NCBI GenBank assembly: GCA_024644405.1
Contig: JAHELC010000003.1
Span: forward strand, 1-64,000
Origin: Nitrospinaceae bacterium
GTDB lineage: Bacteria; Nitrospinota; Nitrospinia; Nitrospinales; Nitrospinaceae
DNA: 64,000 nt
Direction: 5' to 3'
Of this stretch, positions 46,111-54,749 are shown piece by piece. The position numbers and the translations under genes are program-made. The notes under the pieces were generated by a model. The model was not told where the DNA came from. It saw only the letters and a program-made list of their open reading frames with translations, and did no database searches. How positions within the stretch are numbered: the first letter of the stretch is position 1; each line of letters begins with the position of its first letter.

Positions 46111-46734
46111 TTACGCTCCCTTGAGTCCCGGTCCATCGAGGGTGTTCAGGCGTACGACATTTTCCACCGGATGACGATAGGACCTTGGACGGGGGGCGTC
46201 TTTCTGGTGACCCAACACGACGATCATCACAGGAATCATATTGGGTGTGAGCTTGAGCAAAGTGGATACCTTTTCCGGATCGAACCCGATCATCGGGCCC
46301 GTCGCCCAGCCGCGGTTGGCCGCGCCATACATCAACGACATCGCCGCCAGGGATGCGCCGCGGATGGCTTCATCACGTTGCAATTGTTTTTTACCTTCGT
46401 AGAATTCATGAATCATCGGCACCATCTTTTGCTGAACGGCTTCGGGAGTCTCCTTGTAAATCTTCAGGGCATCCTTGAAAGCATCCAGCTTGCCGCACAC
46501 CAGGATCGCCACGGAACACTCCTCCACCTGCGGTTGACCCCAGGCCGCTTCCCGGAACTTTTTCTTCATCGCGGCGTCTTTGACCGCAATGAAGGTCCAG
46601 TGCTGTAAGTTGAATGCGCTGGGACTCAGCACCACGTCATCAAACAACGCCTTAAGCTCGGCGTCGCTGATGGTTTTTTCAGGTTCGTAGGATTTGACAC
46701 TGCGGCGTTGCTGAACAAGTTCCGAAAATTCCAT
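46111..46734 (-). CDS. Nitroreductase-family protein
   Basis: The 207-residue flavoprotein has the family pattern: RRSVKSYEPEKTISD at the start, SPSAFNLQHWTF (FMN contact), then GAANRGWATGPMIGFDP. Members reduce nitro compounds, quinones or enones with NAD(P)H. It lies in a minus-strand group with a YgiD-type dioxygenase, a pirin and a VOC protein, suggestive of electrophile or oxidative stress defence. Substrate cannot be named. Confidence 0.9.
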   Translation of the reverse strand: MEFSELVQQRRSVKSYEPEKTISDAELKALFDDVVLSPSAFNLQHWTFIAVKDAAMKKKFREAAWGQPQVEECSVAILVCGKLDAFKDALKIYKETPEAVQQKMVPMIHEFYEGKKQLQRDEAIRGASLAAMSLMYGAANRGWATGPMIGFDPEKVSTLLKLTPNMIPVMIVVLGHQKDAPRPRSYRHPVENVVRLNTLDGPGLKGA

Positions 46735-46792
46735 GGACCTTTTCCTTTCTATAGTAACTCTTGGGGGTTCATTCCGGCTTCAATTGACTTGT

Positions 46793-47581
46793 TTAAGAAA
46801 TCATGACGGCTCGCATAGAAATACTTTTTAACACTATCCTCTCTATAGGAAATGTGACTCTCTCTTCTTTGTCCTGTAAGGCAATGATATAAATCAGAGG
46901 AAGCAAATGTTCCGGTGTTGGGGCAGACAGGCGGGCGGACTCGCCCAACGATTCAAAATTAAGAATGCCCGGATGATTTCCCTTTATCAAAAATTGTTTG
47001 ATGCTTTCATCAAATTCTACCGCCCAGTCAGCGGGTTCGACTTTTGGATCAGAAGCGATCTGGCCAAGATTATGAACGATATTGCCGCTACCCAGAATTA
47101 AAATACCGTCGTTCCTCAAGGGTTTCAATTCTCTCCCAAGGGCGTAATGGTCCTTCGGCTTCAATCCTTTGTCCAGGCTCAGTTGCAGCACTGGGATATG
47201 TGCATCAGGGTACATTTTGATTAAAACCCCCCAGGACCCATGATCCAACCCCCATTGGTGATCGAGAGTCACTCCTGATTCCTTCACGATCGATTGAATC
47301 CTTGCGGCGAGGGCAGGATCACCCTTGGCTGGATACTGGATATCGAATAATGCTTTGGGAAAATTGCCAAAGTCATGAATCGTACGTGGGCTCTCCATTG
47401 CGGTGACACGGGAGCCCGTTGTTTCCCAATGAGCGGAAATCGATAAAATCGCTTTGGGCTGTGGAATACTCTTCCCTAAAAGTTCCCAGCTTTTTGTGAA
47501 TTCGTTTTCTTCGATCGCGTTCATTGGGCTACCGTGCCCCAAAAAAAGCGCCGGCATTTTATGATTATGAGATTGAGTCAT
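46793..47581 (-). CDS. ygiD: LigB-family extradiol dioxygenase (YgiD-like)
   Basis: The 262-residue protein matches DODA-type 4,5-DOPA/aromatic-ring extradiol dioxygenases. Metal-binding histidines are expected in LFLGHGSPMNA, ISAHWETTG, LDHGSWGVL and LGSGNIVHNLG. Bacterial members cleave catechol-type rings; some are of unknown substrate. It is 20 bases before the pirin gene end and in the same direction, and pirin and YgiD-like genes often occur together. Confidence 0.9.
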   Translation of the reverse strand: MTQSHNHKMPALFLGHGSPMNAIEENEFTKSWELLGKSIPQPKAILSISAHWETTGSRVTAMESPRTIHDFGNFPKALFDIQYPAKGDPALAARIQSIVKESGVTLDHQWGLDHGSWGVLIKMYPDAHIPVLQLSLDKGLKPKDHYALGRELKPLRNDGILILGSGNIVHNLGQIASDPKVEPADWAVEFDESIKQFLIKGNHPGILNFESLGESARLSAPTPEHLLPLIYIIALQDKEERVTFPIERIVLKSISMRAVMIS

Positions 47582-47601
47582 TTTCTCCTAATTAATCTTT
47601 C

Positions 47602-48399
47602 TTATTTCCCATCTCGATACAAGGGATAATCCACTGTGGCCGGAACCTCGATCAAAGTGATGCGGAGCGGGCTGTCCGCCTCCGCCTGAAGGGAAGCCGC
47701 TCCCGGTTCCCCGGCATGGACCACGGCAAAATATCGAGGCTCCAGAGGATGTTTTCCCAACGTGGCCTCATCCACCAATAGGCCCTTGCCGTCGATCACC
47801 ATCATAGCCAGGGTACGATCAGCAGCCAGGTCGCGCCGGTAGTTTTGACCCGGCTGAATGAGAATATCCTGCATGGCGGCTTCCGTCTGTATCGTGACCG
47901 GAGCCCCTTCGCCGATGATCTGTTTGATGATCACGCCATCGCGGGTTTCAGTTGGAAAATCTTCATGAGCAAATTCCCGATAAGTGGGCGATTTGGTGAT
48001 GGCCTCCCGCAGGTTCGGTTCGAACCAGATCTGAAAAAATTCGTTGTGATCCGCCACCGTTTCCTCTTCATGGGAAACACCAGAACCGGTTTGCATGACC
48101 TGGGCACCACCGGCTTTCACCCGGCTTTTGGTTCCCAGCGTGTCATAATGACCGATCTCTCCTTCAATGGCATAACTCATGATTTCGAACGCCTGATGCG
48201 GGTGCAGCGCAATTTTGCCGTAACCCTTCGCCGTCGCCCACGCCCAGTAAAACAACGGACCCAGATTCCGGGGCGCAGGACCGTCCTGGGGAAAGCCGAT
48301 GGGTTTGATTTCGGTGATGCGCCCGCCGTCGAACTGGCCCACTCCCTGAGCTTCCGGCGGGTAGATTTTAATGTCGAATGCTTTCGTTTTTGTATTCAT
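47602..48399 (-). CDS. Pirin-family cupin protein
   Basis: The 265-residue bicupin has the pirin metal-site block HPHQAFEIMSYAIEGEIGHYD and later SGVSHEEE and FQIWFEPNLRE. Some bacterial pirins (YhiK/YhhW type) have quercetinase activity, while others act in redox-linked regulation. The spacing to the dioxygenase gene (20 bases) suggests co-transcription. Exact substrate unknown. Confidence 0.93.
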   Translation of the reverse strand: MNTKTKAFDIKIYPPEAQGVGQFDGGRITEIKPIGFPQDGPAPRNLGPLFYWAWATAKGYGKIALHPHQAFEIMSYAIEGEIGHYDTLGTKSRVKAGGAQVMQTGSGVSHEEETVADHNEFFQIWFEPNLREAITKSPTYREFAHEDFPTETRDGVIIKQIIGEGAPVTIQTEAAMQDILIQPGQNYRRDLAADRTLAMMVIDGKGLLVDEATLGKHPLEPRYFAVVHAGEPGAASLQAEADSPLRITLIEVPATVDYPLYRDGK

Positions 48400-48442
48400 G
48401 TTTCTTCCCCTTTAAGGCTTTCACAGCCCTTAAGAAAAAATG

Positions 48443-48868
48443 TTATTTATCAAAATGAATTTCGATCTGATGGCCATCGGGATCGGGAAAATAAATTGAA
48501 ACTCCCTCTCCCCAATCGCGCGGCTCGCCGTCCAGCTTGACCCCACTCTCTTTGAGAGCCTGCAGGGTAGCCGTGTACCGGTCATAAGGAGCCCCGAATG
48601 CGAAATGCAGGTACCCATCATCGGTCATGGTTTTCTGCGCGGCGGTCAAATCGAGTTCCGGCGATTCAAACAACGCGATGGCAACATTACCGGCGTCCAC
48701 TTCGACATGTTTCAGTCCGGCCCGGGTTTCCGTCCGCGTGATCACCGGAAACCCCAGGATCCCGGTATAGAATGCCTCCGCCCGCTCCATATTGCGAACG
48801 TTCAAGGCAAGATGATTGATGCCATCGAGGTTAATTTTTGGCTGGGTTGAAGTTTTATTTTTTTTCAT
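48443..48868 (-). CDS. VOC-family (glyoxalase-like) protein
   Basis: The 141-residue protein has the paired beta-alpha-beta-beta-beta units of vicinal oxygen chelate proteins. GINHLALNVRNMERAEAFYT supplies the first metal His, LHFAFG the second and GHQIEIHF the final Glu. That composition suits a metal-dependent glyoxalase, fosfomycin-resistance or dioxygenase-type fold. I start at the ATG at 48868; a TTG 15 bases upstream is in frame. It probably heads the pirin/dioxygenase group. Confidence 0.88.
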   Translation of the reverse strand: MKKNKTSTQPKINLDGINHLALNVRNMERAEAFYTGILGFPVITRTETRAGLKHVEVDAGNVAIALFESPELDLTAAQKTMTDDGYLHFAFGAPYDRYTATLQALKESGVKLDGEPRDWGEGVSIYFPDPDGHQIEIHFDK

Positions 48869-49394
48869 GAGATCACCCGTCAAGTGAATTCAGGTTGATG
48901 CTACCGATTGGTATAGAGATAACTGAGCCTACCAAATCCTGTTCATTTTATCCTTCTTTTAGTTCCACCAATCCCTAATTCCGAAAGACACTCTGCATTC
49001 GGCTTCCCGGATCATAAGCATGGGTTAATAATTATGAAAAGCATCTTCGATTGAGTAAAAAAGAGTCGGTTTAAAGAGCAGACCTCCGCAGAATCGCCCT
49101 TCCTAAAAATTAGACATATATTTAATATTCCATCCCAACTCTCAGTCCCCGATTTCACCCAAAATTTCACCCTTTCGTGCCTGATTTTCCAATAATTTTA
49201 AATAAATTCAGCCAAAAATAGTCTGGATTAAATAATAAATTTAATTAAATCAATGAGTTATATGTTTAAAATAAAATTAAACAAATATTCACATTTTATA
49301 TTGACAAAATTAGATAATTGTCTAATATTGTACATAGACATTGTGTCTAATTAATAACTTTGATAAATTAACAATTCAGACGGGGAGACTTAAA
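48869..49394. other. AT-rich divergent regulatory region
   Basis: About 525 bases without a gene separate the VOC gene from the CarH-type operon. The right end holds the consensus promoter and inverted repeats listed separately; the rest is AT-rich with no clear feature. Confidence 0.5.
49301..49350 (+). promoter_or_regulatory. Promoter with overlapping inverted-repeat operators for the CarH-type operon
   Basis: TTGACA (49301-49306) and TAATAT (49323-49328), 16 bases apart, form a strong sigma-70 promoter. An inverted repeat with TTAGA/TCTAA arms (49310-49325) fills the spacer. A second one with TAGAC/GTCTA arms (49335-49349) covers the likely start of transcription. Both share the half-site TAGAC or a close variant. 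Placement suits repression in the dark by the MerR-family CarH-like protein encoded just downstream; this is inferred. Confidence 0.7.
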
Positions 49395-50081
49395 ATGAAA
49401 ACCTCGAAAATGATCCAGACACTGACAGCAGCCACCGCCAGTTTGTTTCTATTCGCCAATGTTGCTGCCGCCCACAGCGAGCACGATCACTCCAAACTTT
49501 CTCTCCAATGGAAATTCTCCAAGAAAGTTGAAGCCAAGATTCTGGCCCGGGGGACTTTGCAGGGCAACGGTTATTACATTGGGCTCTCCTCTCATGAGCA
49601 GAAAACCATCCAGCGTTATGGCATCCGGAACGGCAATATCTTCACCTCCCAGGTGGATGGGGTCAACGCTTATGTCAAACGAACCTCTACCGGCATTCAA
49701 ATCATGGACAGCGGCGTGATGAGCATTAGTGTCCAGAAACAGCTCCCTATCCGGACCTTAAATTGGATCTCCCGGATCTCCACCGGCCCTTCCGGACATT
49801 CCGGTCATGACCATGCCCTGGTGCCTCAAGAATGGTCTTTCGGACAAACCACGCAGAATCGGATCGCGAAGCGTCTGGGTACCAACAGCGTGGTTTTCGT
49901 AGGGCTCACCAAATTCGAGCAGGACTTGTTGACCGACTACGGCATCAAGCTGGGCAATCGATTTCATACGGTCATCAACGGCCAAACCACGATGGCCGAG
50001 CGCTCCAGCGGTGGGTTGAAAATCATGGGCCTGTCCAACAATGAAGTGGCTCAAATGAACTCAAGCCAAACCAATATGTAA
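49395..50081 (+). CDS. Secreted protein with duplicated His-rich domain, unknown function
   Basis: ATG at 49395 follows GGGGAG and gives 228 residues with a signal peptide (cleavage near VAAAHSE). The mature protein is two copies of one domain of about 85-90 residues. Each opens with a histidine cluster (HSEHDH and HSGHDH), then QWKFSKK/EWSFGQT, a GLSSHEQKTIQRYGI/GLTKFEQDLLTDYGI stretch and a STGIQIM/SGGLKIM end. I do not recognise the family. The histidine clusters could bind a metal. It is the first gene after the operator-like promoter, 39 bases before the regulator gene. Confidence 0.8.
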   Translation: MKTSKMIQTLTAATASLFLFANVAAAHSEHDHSKLSLQWKFSKKVEAKILARGTLQGNGYYIGLSSHEQKTIQRYGIRNGNIFTSQVDGVNAYVKRTSTGIQIMDSGVMSISVQKQLPIRTLNWISRISTGPSGHSGHDHALVPQEWSFGQTTQNRIAKRLGTNSVVFVGLTKFEQDLLTDYGIKLGNRFHTVINGQTTMAERSSGGLKIMGLSNNEVAQMNSSQTNM

Positions 50082-50120
50082 TAAGGATTATCTTCAACAA
50101 CCTTTACCGGGACAAACATT

Positions 50121-51062
50121 ATGTTAGCTGCTGTAGAAAATCAGAACGAAAGCTTACTCACGATCGGGGAACTTTCCAGAAGAACCGGGATCACCACGCA
50201 TACGCTGAGAATGTGGGAGAAACGTTACGACTCCCCCAAGTCGATCCGATTACCTTCGGGACACCGGCGTTATCTCCCGCAAGAGATCGAACGACTGCGA
50301 GCGGTTGCCCGGACCATCAAACTGGGATTTCGTGCGGGCAAAGTAGTGGGCGGTACTTTGGAGGAGCTGCATAACCTCATGGGCTTTGAATCGAAGCGTT
50401 CCTCCAGGGTGCCGCATTCCACTGAGTCCGATCTTCTGCAACAGCAATACGATTCCAAAATCAATCAATGGCTCGATTGGATTTCCGAGTTTGATGAAGA
50501 AAATTTGAATATCGAAATACATCGGGAATGGGGATTGCAGGGACCGCTTTCTTTTATCACCAACCTGGCAAGCCCTTTAATCACCCAAATTGGAAAAAAA
50601 TGGGAATGCGGCGACTTTACGGTAGCTCAGGAGCATTTTGCCACAGAGATATTGAGCAACTTTCTGGGCAACCGCTGGCGGCGCCAGAACGAACGCAAAC
50701 CCGGCAAGACGGCGATTCTCGCAACACTTCCGGGAGAAAACCATCTTTTAGGACTCCAAATGTGCGCGGTGGTGATGTCGACCACCGATTGGAAGATTGT
50801 TTCGTTGGGCTTGGACACACCGGAAGAGGACATTGTCGCAACAGTGAACCAGTGCGGGTCACCGCTCCTTTGTGTCAGCGTTTCCGGCTGGTATGGCGCC
50901 TCCCGTGCCAAACCCATTCTATGGAGACTGCGAAAGGAATTGAATCGTCGCACCAATATTGTGGTGGGCGGAGGCGGAGCTCCCGACAATCTCGACGAGA
51001 TAAAGATGATGAATGATTTTGATGAATATTACAAGTGGCTCACTGATCCCGTCAATATATAA
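50121..51062 (+). CDS. CarH/LitR-type MerR regulator with B12-binding photoreceptor domain
   Basis: The 313-residue protein has an N-terminal MerR DNA-binding domain (about 12-80, LLTIGELSRRTGITTHTLRM and RRYLPQEIERL). A helical bundle and a Rossmann-type cobalamin-binding domain (about 195-305) follow. The diagnostic CarH signatures are present: W161 then nine residues then EH (171-172), and GENHLLG (205-211) supplying the likely cobalt-ligand His208. In known CarH proteins adenosylcobalamin drives tetramer formation and repression in the dark, and light breaks the Co-C bond and frees the promoter. The operator-like repeats before 49395 fit autoregulation. B12 use is inferred from motifs. 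Confidence 0.9.
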   Translation: MLAAVENQNESLLTIGELSRRTGITTHTLRMWEKRYDSPKSIRLPSGHRRYLPQEIERLRAVARTIKLGFRAGKVVGGTLEELHNLMGFESKRSSRVPHSTESDLLQQQYDSKINQWLDWISEFDEENLNIEIHREWGLQGPLSFITNLASPLITQIGKKWECGDFTVAQEHFATEILSNFLGNRWRRQNERKPGKTAILATLPGENHLLGLQMCAVVMSTTDWKIVSLGLDTPEEDIVATVNQCGSPLLCVSVSGWYGASRAKPILWRLRKELNRRTNIVVGGGGAPDNLDEIKMMNDFDEYYKWLTDPVNI

Positions 51063-51092
51063 ATCATTTTCTATCAAGAAAGGAGGGAAGTC

Positions 51093-51290
51093 ATGTTTCA
51101 CGAAGTTCGAATCTATACCCCCAGGGGCGACCTGAAAAAAGTGATTTCTACACAGGAGTTGAGCGAAGCGCATTGGAATACTTTCAATAAAATTCCACTA
51201 CCAGACATTAAAGCACTGATTCTCCTGCGCGAGCATAAAAAACAAACCATCGAAGCCGATTATCATGCTGGAAGCAATACAAACATCTGA
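51093..51290 (+). CDS. Hypothetical 65-residue protein
   Basis: AGGAGGG lies six bases before the ATG, which makes this small gene credible. The product is soluble and has MFHEVRIYTPRGDLKKVIS followed by a helical HWNTFNKIPLPDIKAL segment. I recognise no family. It sits 30 bases after the CarH-type gene and 47 before the chelatase-like gene in the same direction, so it is likely in the same transcript. Confidence 0.65.
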   Translation: MFHEVRIYTPRGDLKKVISTQELSEAHWNTFNKIPLPDIKALILLREHKKQTIEADYHAGSNTNI

Positions 51291-51337
51291 AAATATCTTG
51301 ATTCACACAAGCAAGGCCCAAATATAAAGGTGATATT

Positions 51338-51865
51338 ATGAACTTCAAAAACACAGCGGTTTTAATAGTGGGACATGGAGGCTGGCCCTCTGATTGCCCG
51401 GAAGAGTTGGCAGGAAAATTGAAACGCCTTGAAAGCAAACGTAGAAAAGAAAACGCCCCTCCCAGCGAGGAGGAAATTGACTTGGACAGTATAGTCAGAG
51501 GCTGGCCCAGGACGCCCGAGACGGATCCTTACAAATACGGGCTGGAAAAGCTGGCTTCCCGGTTGGCAGAACGCCTGAATTTTTATTCCATAGGTTTGGC
51601 TTATAACGAATTTTGCGATCCCACGATCGGAAATGCCGCAACCCGACTCATACAGGAAGGAGCCCGTTCCGTTATCGTGGTTTCCACCATGTTTACTCCT
51701 GGGGGCTCGCATTCGGAGAAGGAAATTCCTGAAGAAATTGAATTGCTGCAAGCAGCCTACCCGGATGTGGAGTTTGTTTATGCGTGGCCTTTTGATATGG
51801 ATCGCGTGGCAGATATGCTGGCGGAACACGTTATGGATTTTTCCAGTCATCTCTCGGTGAGGTAA
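51338..51865 (+). CDS. CbiX/SirB-like chelatase-fold protein
   Basis: The 175-residue protein resembles single-domain sirohydrochlorin cobalt/ferrochelatases. N-terminal AVLIVGHGGWP carries the expected catalytic His. VIVVSTMFTPGGSHSEKEIP is the conserved second block, with its metal-site His. YNEFCDPTIGNAATRLIQEG lies between. An insertion at about 30-60 is charged. Such enzymes insert cobalt into the corrin precursor or iron into sirohydrochlorin. Next to a B12-dependent regulator this is notable, but it may also be a non-enzymatic relative. Confidence 0.72.
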   Translation: MNFKNTAVLIVGHGGWPSDCPEELAGKLKRLESKRRKENAPPSEEEIDLDSIVRGWPRTPETDPYKYGLEKLASRLAERLNFYSIGLAYNEFCDPTIGNAATRLIQEGARSVIVVSTMFTPGGSHSEKEIPEEIELLQAAYPDVEFVYAWPFDMDRVADMLAEHVMDFSSHLSVR

Positions 51866-51871
51866 CAGACC

Positions 51872-52339
51872 ATGTGGAAATTGAATACTAAAGGGTCGCT
51901 GTTGACCGCGATCGTGGTTTTAACCGTCACGACACCCCCGGCTTGGGCCCTGGATTGGCAGGATCCTGAATGGGCCGGTGTGGGCTGTCCCTCAATATTG
52001 TCCGGTAATTGGATGCCCCTCACGGATTCGCCTTACACCGGATTACTGATCGAGTTCAAGTCCCAGGGTGCGGTCTTATCTTCAAAGGGAAATAGCACGA
52101 TGTTGTATGACTGGACTCAGAACCCAAAGGACAGCCAATATTTTATTTTGAAACGGGTGTCAGAAGATCAGGAATCTTTTCCGACATACCTCAAGATCAG
52201 ACCGCACATGGCGATTCAAATTAATTCAAAAGGGCAAAAGCTCACCCAATGTAAAATCAAAGTGTTTTTATTTGAATCCAAACAAAAGGCAGACCAAATG
52301 TCTTATTTGAGTTGGGATATTTATAAAAAAGAGCAATGA
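51872..52339 (+). CDS. Secreted hypothetical protein
   Basis: The 155-residue protein has a signal peptide (cleavage near AWALDW) and a beta-rich mature part with two cysteines (GCPSIL and TQCKIK) that could form a disulphide. The family is unknown to me. It starts 6 bases after the chelatase-like gene and ends in a terminator, so it is the last gene of the first transcript of the CarH-type operon. Confidence 0.7.
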   Translation: MWKLNTKGSLLTAIVVLTVTTPPAWALDWQDPEWAGVGCPSILSGNWMPLTDSPYTGLLIEFKSQGAVLSSKGNSTMLYDWTQNPKDSQYFILKRVSEDQESFPTYLKIRPHMAIQINSKGQKLTQCKIKVFLFESKQKADQMSYLSWDIYKKEQ

Positions 52340-52368
52340 TCCCGTTTCGAATGAAACGGGATTTTTTC
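52339..52368 (+). terminator. Terminator inside the CarH-type cluster
   Basis: A perfect 10-bp stem, ATCCCGTTTC/GAAACGGGAT, with a 4-base loop is followed by TTTTTT. It overlaps the stop codon of the preceding gene. Confidence 0.93.
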
Positions 52369-52397
52369 TCAACCATTAATTTTTTTAGAGGCGCAAA

Positions 52398-52817
52398 ATG
52401 GCAATCGAATACTTACATATTTCAGGTCTGATCCTCGTTGCTTTGATCCTGGGAGGAATGATGTTTTTTGCATGCATCATGACCCCTCTGGTGTTCACCA
52501 AGCTCCCACCGAAAATCTCCGGACCCTTTATTAGGGAAGCATTTCCGGTTTACAGCTTGGCGATGGCCGTTTTGAGTTTTTTAGCGGGGGTCATTTTTAT
52601 AGGGACCCAAAACTCCTGGCTCCTGTTTCTGGTTTTTGCCCTGTTTATTTTCGGATGGAAAGTGCTCATGCCTATAATCAACAAGTATCGGGATGCCCAA
52701 CTGGCCGGGGACCCATCATCCGCAAAGCCGTTTGAGCGCCTGCATCGTGCCAGCGTAATATTGAATACAGCACAATTGATTATAGTAGCGGTGACTTTTG
52801 TTCGGCTCATTCCATAA
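52398..52817 (+). CDS. DUF4149 membrane protein
   Basis: The 139-residue protein has four hydrophobic helices (about 8-30, 50-70, 72-92 and 115-136) and matches the DUF4149 layout, with a GGMMFFACIMTPLVF first helix and the HRASVILNTAQLI segment. The function of the family is unknown. A GAGG motif precedes the ATG. The terminator just upstream suggests partial uncoupling from the CarH-type genes. Confidence 0.8.
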   Translation: MAIEYLHISGLILVALILGGMMFFACIMTPLVFTKLPPKISGPFIREAFPVYSLAMAVLSFLAGVIFIGTQNSWLLFLVFALFIFGWKVLMPIINKYRDAQLAGDPSSAKPFERLHRASVILNTAQLIIVAVTFVRLIP

Positions 52818-52914
52818 CGGATCGTGAAATAACACAATTTACCGCTTCCGTTTAAACAAGAAAAACGCTCTTGGACAGGTCAAACACAATAACGTAAAAC
52901 TCAGGTTTGAATTC

Positions 52915-53853
52915 ATGCGATCTCAAACAATTGCTGATCCCAAAATTCTCGTTGCAGGCGGAACCGGTTATGTCGGTAAAAACCTGATCCGGCGTTTAGC
53001 GCGATCCTCTTATCCGGTACGATGTCTCTCCCGAAAAAAACCATTGAAGAAAGGGATGCTCGATAGCAAGGTAGAGGTGGTGCATGGCGATCTTTTGAAT
53101 TCCGGAAGCCTCGGTAAGGCTTTAAACGGAATCGAAATTGCCTTCTATTTGGCTCACAGCCTGGACGCAAAGGAAGATTTTGAAAAAAAAGAATACACCG
53201 CTGCGGAAAACTTTGCGAAAACCTGCAAGGCGGCAGGAACCCGACGGATCATTTTTCTGGGTGCCTTGGGGAGCCCTCAGGCTGCATCCTTATCTCCTCA
53301 TCTAAAAAGCCGGAAAGAGGTGGGAAATATTTTAAGAACTTCGGGTGTCCAGGTCATCGAATTTCAGGCATCAATTATACTCGGCGCTGGAAGTCTGTCC
53401 TATGAAATGATAAAAACGCTTTCCGAAAGGCTGCCGATAATGATCATGCCGCAATGGACGAACGTTAAATCTCAGCCTATCTTCATTCAGGATGTTTTGG
53501 ATTACCTGGTCAAGGCCGTTGAACTTGAAACCAGCCAAAATGAAATTTTTGAAATTGGCGGTCAGGATCAGGTTTCCTATAAGGATTTGATCGCTGAATA
53601 TTCCCGACAACGAAACCTGAAACGATGGCTGTTTCCGGTACCGGTTTTAACCCCCTGGCTTTCCAGTCTTTGGCTGTCCCTGGTCACACCCTTGTACGCC
53701 AGGGTAGGCAGAAGATTGATTGAGAGTATTAAAACCCCAACCGTCGTTCACAATGATTGGGCACGAACCGTTTTCCCCAGCATCAAACCATTGGGAATTT
53801 TAAATTCCATTGAGTTTGCTTTGGGAGAAGAAGGTCGTCTCTCTGGAAAATAA
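52915..53853 (+). CDS. NAD(P)-binding atypical short-chain reductase (YbjT-like)
   Basis: The 312-residue protein has an N-terminal Rossmann fold with ILVAGGTGYVGKNLIRRL, VVHGDLLNSGSL and FYLAHSLDAKEDFEKKE. A substrate domain with DVLDYLVKAVE and EIFEIGGQDQVSYKDL follows. It lacks the YxxxK catalytic pair of classical SDRs, so it may act on a quinone or be a sensor. Genes of this type often sit near LitR/CarH regulators in other bacteria. Its own ribosome site is weak. Confidence 0.82.
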   Translation: MRSQTIADPKILVAGGTGYVGKNLIRRLARSSYPVRCLSRKKPLKKGMLDSKVEVVHGDLLNSGSLGKALNGIEIAFYLAHSLDAKEDFEKKEYTAAENFAKTCKAAGTRRIIFLGALGSPQAASLSPHLKSRKEVGNILRTSGVQVIEFQASIILGAGSLSYEMIKTLSERLPIMIMPQWTNVKSQPIFIQDVLDYLVKAVELETSQNEIFEIGGQDQVSYKDLIAEYSRQRNLKRWLFPVPVLTPWLSSLWLSLVTPLYARVGRRLIESIKTPTVVHNDWARTVFPSIKPLGILNSIEFALGEEGRLSGK

Positions 53854-53925
53854 CCCCTCTGATGAGTGAACGTTTTCGGATAAGACGGTTCGCAATCCCA
53901 AAACAGCCCACTTTATAGGGAGGCT

Positions 53926-53956
53926 AAGGCCCTTCGTCTACTTTTTTAAAGGGCCT
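53926..53956 (+). terminator. Possible terminator after the NAD(P)-binding protein gene
   Basis: AAGGCCCTT pairs with AAAGGGCCT over a long T-rich loop. No T run follows the stem on the plus strand, so termination is only tentative. The 300-base gap to 54156 is otherwise featureless. Confidence 0.4.
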
Positions 53957-54155
53957 CTCTATCTCTCCTCTAAACCTCTGAAATATAATGAGTACCGTTA
54001 GTTTCTGTCACCAATATTAGATATCCGGATCAAATCCGGCAACCGCGGGCAAAGAGCACACTATAATTTCACGGAAAATCCAAGTATAATGGGAATTTGA
54101 GTAAACTTGTCAACCTGTGCACAAGGACCCTATCGTGATCAAAGGATTCAAGGTC

Positions 54156-54749
54156 ATGACATTTCATCACACGCCCAACCCGGAGGCGGCCCAGTTCATC
54201 ATGAGCGGGGATGTGATGAAAAAAGGAACCAAAACCTTTTCCACTCCGGAATTGTCCAAGGGGGACCCTTTAGCCGAAGCTCTGTTTAAAATTTACGGCG
54301 TGGAAAATGTGTTCATCAAGGAAAACTTTGTCACCATCACCAAATCCCCGGTGGTGGCCTGGACCACCGTGATGGAGCCGATTCAAAATGCGCTGGAGCA
54401 GCACACGACTTTTTATGAAACCTGCGATGAAGACGCGCAACCCGAACCGTTAACCTCCAACATTCTGGAAAATGTAGAGGTGGAGGATTTTCCGAACCTG
54501 ACCGATGCCCAAAAATCGGAAGTGATCGATGCGATGCTGGACCATGCGGTCCGACCCGCCCTGGCCAACGATGGCGGCGGCATCACTCTGTTAGGCGTTG
54601 AGGGGAATCTGGTTCGGGTTCACTATCAGGGCGCCTGCGGCACCTGTCCCAGCTCCACCGCGGGAACGTTGGAGTTCATAGAAAATTTCCTCAAAGACAC
54701 TCTCAGCAAAGACCTCAAGGTCGAAACTGTAGACCCCTCCCCTGTTTAA
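54156..54749 (+). CDS. Nfu-type iron-sulphur cluster carrier
   Basis: The 197-residue protein has an Nfu N-terminal domain (MTFHHTPNPEAAQFIM to about residue 90) and a C-terminal NifU-like domain with GACGTCPSS, whose CxxC binds a [4Fe-4S] cluster for delivery to apoproteins. ATG at 54156 starts the conserved domain directly; the upstream GTG at 54117 would add 13 residues. Its stop overlaps the convergent LOG-family gene by four bases. Confidence 0.93.
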   Translation: MTFHHTPNPEAAQFIMSGDVMKKGTKTFSTPELSKGDPLAEALFKIYGVENVFIKENFVTITKSPVVAWTTVMEPIQNALEQHTTFYETCDEDAQPEPLTSNILENVEVEDFPNLTDAQKSEVIDAMLDHAVRPALANDGGGITLLGVEGNLVRVHYQGACGTCPSSTAGTLEFIENFLKDTLSKDLKVETVDPSPV

